Shown here: one piece after another, positions 22,998 through 26,644 of the stretch
Layout: each line of letters begins with the position of its first letter
Position numbering within the stretch: position 1 is the first letter of the stretch
Assembly: GCA_023433705.1 (NCBI GenBank)
Contig: JAEYUC010000005.1
Location: forward strand, 1-26,644
Direction of reading: 5' to 3'
Length of the DNA: 26,644 bases
From: Pseudomonadota bacterium
GTDB taxonomy: Bacteria > Pseudomonadota > Gammaproteobacteria > Steroidobacterales > Steroidobacteraceae
Notes under the pieces: model-generated
Told to the model about the DNA's origin: nothing
Database searches by the model: none
What the model saw: only the letters and a program-made list of their open reading frames with translations
Made by a program: the position numbers and the translations under genes

Positions 22998-23491
22998 AGA
23001 AGTCGACCATCGCAACGATCGTCATTGCCGCGGCTTTCGGCGTCGGGATCTATTTCATGATGGCTCCGGGTGACCGGGCGCCGGATGGGGCCGCGCAGGA
23101 CGAGCAGGCCAGCGCGGCGGGCCCGGCATCGTCGACGCCGAAGCCGACTTCACGTTCGGAGGTGGATGCCACGCGGAATCCCGCGCCCGCGGATCCGCGG
23201 CTGGCAACCCTGCGGGTCTCGCCCGACAACGGCCTGATCGAGTTCGTTGCCGGCCCCGAGGGAAGGGTCATCCAGGAGATCGACAACGACCCCAACAGCC
23301 TCGGCTACCGCAAGCCCTCGCGCGAGTACATGTACGAGGGCAACAAGGTTGTCGGACTGGTCGTTTACCGATACCTCGGGGACCGCGTGGAGATCACGCG
23401 CACGCAGGTTGCCTACAACCCCGACGGCACCGTCGACGACATGCGCAATTCGACTACCTACGAGTTCAAGGACGCCAGGCCGTCTAACTAG
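22994..23491 (+). CDS. Small membrane-anchored periplasmic protein, unknown function
   Basis: The 165-residue product starts at a GTG (22994) whose last two bases begin the TGA of the giant lipoprotein gene, so translation is probably coupled. It has one N-terminal hydrophobic segment (about 5-24, TIATIVIAAAFGVGIYFMMA) acting as an anchor or uncleaved signal. A Pro/Ala/Ser/Thr-rich linker follows (about 26-70), then a small folded domain (about 72-165; LIEFVAGPEGRVIQEIDNDP, YMYEGNKVVGLVVYRYLGDR, TRTQVAYNPDGTVDDMRNST). The domain has no cysteines and no family I recognise. Overlap with the lipoprotein gene suggests they act together, perhaps in export or anchoring. No clear Shine-Dalgarno precedes the GTG, in keeping with coupling. 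Confidence 0.75.
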   Translation: MKKSTIATIVIAAAFGVGIYFMMAPGDRAPDGAAQDEQASAAGPASSTPKPTSRSEVDATRNPAPADPRLATLRVSPDNGLIEFVAGPEGRVIQEIDNDPNSLGYRKPSREYMYEGNKVVGLVVYRYLGDRVEITRTQVAYNPDGTVDDMRNSTTYEFKDARPSN

Positions 23492-23503
23492 TTTGCGCGG
23501 CTC

Positions 23504-24022
23504 CTACTGGAGCTGCGTGAACGACAGCGACAGCGGAAACTGCATCTCGCACTTCTTCCCTTCGCAGATCGCCGGCTTGTACTTCGTCAGGAGCATGACC
23601 TCGGAGATGTACCTCGTGATGTCCTGCCCGGGCGACTTGTAGACCTCTACCTTCTTCGCCTTGCCGTCCGGTCCCACCGTGACCGCGAGGAACAACTCGC
23701 CGTGGCCGGGCGCGATGTTGCGTCCCTTGTTGATCGCCTTGTAGATAGGCGCGAGCCCGTTGACGGGGAACGGCGGCTCGTCGCCCGGCGCGATGTATTC
23801 GTACCAGCCGTGCACGATCGCCTTGTCCTCCGGCGACAGCTCGTAATAGTCGCGGTTGACGTCGATCGGCGCCTTGGTGACGCCGTGCTGGATGAACAGC
23901 GTGCCCGTGCGGGCCTGCTCCTCCTTGACCCGGTACTTGTCCTGGGGCTGCGCGGAGGAGACCGGCCCGAGCATCGCCAGCGCGACGGTGGCGGCCAGAA
24001 CTTGACGTAGCTTGATGACCAT
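23504..24022 (-). CDS. Periplasmic protein with TonB C-terminal-like domain
   Basis: The 172-residue product has a cleavable signal peptide (residues 1-24, ending VSSA). The mature N-terminal part (about 28-100; FIQHGVTKAPIDVNRDYYEL, SPEDKAIVHGWYEYI) is of unknown kind. The C-terminal part (about 105-172; GELFLAVTVGPDGKAKKVEV, KYKPAICEGKKCEMQFPLSL) follows the TonB-C pattern: V.V.PDG...V.V..S, then a KYKPA strand and a final F. Cys153 and Cys158 could form a disulfide loop. It lacks the membrane anchor and Pro-rich spacer of true TonB, so energy transduction is unlikely. The start at 24022 is chosen because the signal peptide begins there; an AGGG lies about 8 bases upstream. It is convergent with the small anchored protein, with stops 12 bp apart. 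Confidence 0.72.
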   Translation of the reverse strand: MVIKLRQVLAATVALAMLGPVSSAQPQDKYRVKEEQARTGTLFIQHGVTKAPIDVNRDYYELSPEDKAIVHGWYEYIAPGDEPPFPVNGLAPIYKAINKGRNIAPGHGELFLAVTVGPDGKAKKVEVYKSPGQDITRYISEVMLLTKYKPAICEGKKCEMQFPLSLSFTQLQ

Positions 24023-24162
24023 ATCGATACCCTGAATTTCCAAAAGCCGAACCTTGAGATGCGGATGATGAAGCCCCGGTCGCAGGCCGGGCAATCGGCC
24101 TTTCCCGCGATTTGCGCCCGATTGTTGGACTGGCGCGGCGCGGCGAGTGAAGATGTCCGGCC

Positions 24163-25134
24163 ATGACCCTGACCGAGCTCCGTTACATCGTCGCGCTGGC
24201 GCAAGAGCAGCACTTCGGCCGCGCGGCCGAGCGCTGCCACGTGAGCCAGCCGACCCTGTCCATCGCGGTGAAGAAACTCGAGGAAGAACTCGGTGTCCTG
24301 TTCGAACGCGGCAAGCAGAAGATCCTGCCGACACCGCTCGGCCGCAAGATCGTCGAGATGGCGGGGCGCGTGCTCGAGCAGGCGGCCGCGATCAAGGACG
24401 TCGCGGACGCCGACAAGGACCAGCTCGAAGGCCCCATCGCGCTCGGCACGTTGCCGACGATCGGCCCGTACCTGCTGCCGCAGTTCATCCCGCTGCTGCA
24501 GGAGACGACTAACAAGTTGTCGCTGTACGTCGAGGAGGGCTCGATCTCCGAGCTCGCGACCAAGCTGCGCAACGGCGATCTCGACGCGATCCTGATCACG
24601 CAGCCGTTCGTCGAGGCGGACGTCGTGACTCAGCCGCTGTTCGACGAGCCTTTCATGGTGCTCATGCCGGCCGATCACCGGCTGGCCAGCAAGGCCGCCA
24701 TCGGCGCGCAGGACCTGGCGCCCTCCGAACTGCTGCTGCTGGGCGAGGGCGATGCCATGCGCGAGCAGATCCTCGCGGCCTTCCCGCACCTGAATCCCCA
24801 GCGCGCCGAGGGCGCCGCGGTGCGCACCTTCACGCAGGGCGCCACGCTCGAAACCCTCAGGCACATGGTGGCCTCGCGGCTGGGGGTGACCATCCTTCCG
24901 CAGACCGCGGCCGAGGCGCCCCTCTATGCGCCCAACCTCCTGACCACCCGGCCGTTCGCGGACCCGGTCCCCAAACGCAGCCTGGCGTTGGCCTGGCGGG
25001 TGAGTTTCCCGCGACATAAGGCCATAGACCTGCTGCGCCGGGCCATCCAGGCGAGCAGTTCGGCGTATTGGAACTACAATACGGCCCACGTCCAGGAAAC
25101 CCCGGGCGTGATGGTGGAGAATCGGAACTGGTGA
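24163..25134 (+). CDS. LysR-family regulator, OxyR-like but without redox cysteines
   Basis: The 323-residue protein has an N-terminal winged HTH (TELRYIVALAQEQHFGRAAE, CHVSQPTLSIAVKKLEEEL) and a substrate-binding domain close to OxyR (LGTLPTIGPYLLPQFIPLLQ, LRNGDLDAILITQP, FTQGATLETLRHMVASRLGV). Where E. coli OxyR has GHC199LRDQ...C208, this protein has GDA198MREQ...F207, so neither peroxide-sensing cysteine exists. The only cysteine in the protein is Cys25 in the HTH. It may respond to a ligand, another oxidant chemistry, or act constitutively. The stop codon overlaps the halogenase ATG (TGATG), so the two genes are co-expressed. It diverges from the TonB-C-like gene across 140 bp, where no clear T-N11-A site stands out. 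Confidence 0.9.
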   Translation: MTLTELRYIVALAQEQHFGRAAERCHVSQPTLSIAVKKLEEELGVLFERGKQKILPTPLGRKIVEMAGRVLEQAAAIKDVADADKDQLEGPIALGTLPTIGPYLLPQFIPLLQETTNKLSLYVEEGSISELATKLRNGDLDAILITQPFVEADVVTQPLFDEPFMVLMPADHRLASKAAIGAQDLAPSELLLLGEGDAMREQILAAFPHLNPQRAEGAAVRTFTQGATLETLRHMVASRLGVTILPQTAAEAPLYAPNLLTTRPFADPVPKRSLALAWRVSFPRHKAIDLLRRAIQASSSAYWNYNTAHVQETPGVMVENRNW

Positions 25135-26618
25135 TGCAGCCGCTCAAGAAAATACTGATCGTCGGTGGCGGCACGTCGGGCTGGCTGGCGGCCTCGATGT
25201 TGTGCCATCACCTCAAGCGCGAGCTGTGCGAGATCGAGCTGGTCGAGTCGGACGAGCTCGGCACGATCGGCGTCGGCGAATCGACCGTGCCGCCGTTCGT
25301 GGGCCTGATCCAGCGGCTCGGCATCGACGAGCAGGATTTCATCCGCGCGGTCGACGGCACCTACAAGCTCGGCATCAAGTTCGTCGGCTGGCGCGAGCGC
25401 AGCGATTCGTATTTCCACCCGTTCGGTGTGATCGGCAAGCCGATCGGCAACCACGACTTCTACCAGTGCTGGCTCAAGGCGCGCGCGCAGGGCGACACCT
25501 CGAACCTGCAGGACTTCTCGCCGTGCAACGTCATGGCGGAGCACGGGCGGTTCTTCCACCCGGCGAAGGCGCGCAACACGCCGATCGGCGGGGCTAACTA
25601 CGCGCTGCACGTCGACGCATTGCTCGTCGCGAAGTACTTGCGCAAGTACTCCGAGGAGCGCGGCCTCACGCGCACCGAGGGCAAGGTCGTCGACGTGCGC
25701 CAGCGCGACGACGGATTCATCTCGGGCGTGACGCTCGCGGACGGCCGCGAGATCCAGGCCGACTTCTTCGTCGACTGCACGGGCTTCCGCAGCCTGCTGA
25801 TCGGCAAGACGCTCGGCGTCGAGCACGTCGATTGGTCAAACTACCTGCCGTGCGACCGCGCGGTGGTGGTCAAGACCGAGAACAAGGGTCAGCTCGTGCC
25901 GTACACGCGCGCGACGGCGCAGCCGGCGGGCTGGAGCTGGCGCATCCCGCTGCAGAGGCGCATGGGCCAGGGTTACGTGTATTCGAGCCGCTTCGCGAGC
26001 GACGCGGCCGCGCGCGCGACGCTGCTGCGTTCGCTCGACAGCGCGGCGATCGAGGAGCCGCGATTCATTCCGTACAACACGGGACACCGGCGCCAGTTCT
26101 GGAAGCACAACTGCGTGTCGCTGGGTCTCGCGTCGGGATTCATCGAGCCGCTCGAGGCGACGTCCATCCACCTGATCGCGCGCGGCATGGATTTCCTGCT
26201 GCGCTACTTCCCGGACAAGGATTGCGATCCGGCGCTGATCCGCGAATACAACCGGCGCATGACCGCGGACTTCGAGGAAGTGCGCGACTTCATCGTGCTG
26301 CACTACCAGGCCACGCAGCGCGATGACACGCCGTTCTGGCAGTGGTGCCGGAACATTCCGCTGCCCGAGAGCCTGCGCGAACGCATCGAACTGTTCCGCG
26401 CGCACGGCGCGATGCGCGAGGGCGTGGACGAACTGTTCCGCGCCTCGAGCTGGCAGTCCGTGTTCGAAGGCATGGGCATCCGCCCGCACGCGCATTGCCC
26501 GCGCGTCGAAAACCTCGACTACGGGCAGATCCAGCAGACCCTGCGCAACGCCAAGGCCGCGATCGCCGGCATGGTCGAGCACCTCCCCACCCACGAACAA
26601 TTCCTCAAGACCGCGTAG
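25134..26618 (+). CDS. Flavin-dependent tryptophan-halogenase-family enzyme
   Basis: The 494-residue product begins with an FAD-binding Rossmann motif (ILIVGGGTSGWLAA). It keeps the marks of flavin-dependent halogenases (PF04820): GVGESTVPP, TYKLGIKFVGW with Lys78 at the position of the catalytic lysine of PrnA/RebH, GWSWRIP (267-272) as WxWxIP, and SGFIEPLEATSIHL containing Glu338 near the equivalent of the catalytic glutamate. Family enzymes use reduced FAD, oxygen and halide to halogenate indole-type substrates, which also requires a flavin reductase not seen here. Many environmental members have no proven substrate, and this one is not in a visible biosynthetic cluster. Its ATG overlaps the OxyR-like gene's stop. 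The gene ends 26 bp before the window edge. Confidence 0.92.
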   Translation: MQPLKKILIVGGGTSGWLAASMLCHHLKRELCEIELVESDELGTIGVGESTVPPFVGLIQRLGIDEQDFIRAVDGTYKLGIKFVGWRERSDSYFHPFGVIGKPIGNHDFYQCWLKARAQGDTSNLQDFSPCNVMAEHGRFFHPAKARNTPIGGANYALHVDALLVAKYLRKYSEERGLTRTEGKVVDVRQRDDGFISGVTLADGREIQADFFVDCTGFRSLLIGKTLGVEHVDWSNYLPCDRAVVVKTENKGQLVPYTRATAQPAGWSWRIPLQRRMGQGYVYSSRFASDAAARATLLRSLDSAAIEEPRFIPYNTGHRRQFWKHNCVSLGLASGFIEPLEATSIHLIARGMDFLLRYFPDKDCDPALIREYNRRMTADFEEVRDFIVLHYQATQRDDTPFWQWCRNIPLPESLRERIELFRAHGAMREGVDELFRASSWQSVFEGMGIRPHAHCPRVENLDYGQIQQTLRNAKAAIAGMVEHLPTHEQFLKTA

Positions 26619-26644
26619 ACGGCAGGTGCCGGGTGAGAAATCGC

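Noticed and set aside
25134..26618. Halogenase as part of a natural-product gene cluster
   Set aside because: No NRPS, PKS, transporter or flavin reductase is seen in the window; only the coupled regulator is associated, and the right side is cut off.

Overview
The window is GC-rich (roughly two thirds G+C by eye), densely coded bacterial chromosome. The gene mix suggests a gammaproteobacterium of the Xanthomonadales/Steroidobacterales type: a winged-helix/TolB/TPR regulator, an OxyR-like LysR regulator coupled to a flavin halogenase, an ECF sigma/anti-sigma pair, and GGGGACAG...CTGTCCCC palindromes of the REP kind. No 16S or ribosomal gene is present, so the placement is an inference. There is no tRNA, rRNA, CRISPR array or transposase gene, and no gene-free stretch longer than about 235 bases.

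Layout. Positions 1-1,336 (minus) hold the 5' part of a cyclopropane fatty acid synthase gene, preceded by a secreted HEIGHH metalloprotease. A PRC-barrel gene (minus) and a 9-cysteine metallothionein-like gene (plus) diverge at about 2.0 kb. At 2.4-5.7 kb a winged-helix/TolB/TPR regulator (minus) diverges from two overlapping methyltransferase genes (plus), the first resembling methanethiol S-methyltransferase MddA. Their 84-bp gap holds three 7-bp direct repeats at an exact 11-bp period, the geometry of PhoB/OmpR-family operators. From 5.8 to 13.3 kb all genes are on the minus strand: a subtilase-fold protein that has lost its nucleophile, a membrane anti-sigma protein, an ECF sigma factor, a PAS histidine kinase, a DUF1349 protein, a HAD hydrolase, a LysE-type exporter and a Tat-exported Gfo/Idh/MocA oxidoreductase. 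A six-hairpin glycosidase diverges from the oxidoreductase.

The centrepiece is a 2,346-residue predicted lipoprotein (15,957-22,997). After the lipobox and three Ig-like repeats come five tandem modules, each readable as a seven-bladed beta-propeller. Four linkers of exactly 76 residues join them, each with a DxDxDG calcium-type motif and two conserved cysteines. The protein ends in type-3 (DxDGDG) repeats and a jelly-roll-like domain. A small membrane-anchored protein gene overlaps its stop codon, and a periplasmic TonB-C-like protein is convergent. The window ends with an OxyR-like regulator lacking both redox cysteines, translationally coupled to a tryptophan-halogenase-family gene.

Four palindromic elements sit between genes (5.72, 11.03, 11.81-11.91 and 13.37 kb). 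Three belong to one GGGGACAGA family and are non-autonomous. Two of them abut stop codons with no more than one spare base.

The strongest candidates for undescribed biology are the five-propeller lipoprotein with its coupled partner, the ECF sigma/anti-sigma/pseudo-subtilase cluster, the cysteine-less OxyR-like/halogenase pair, and the 11-bp-phased operator.
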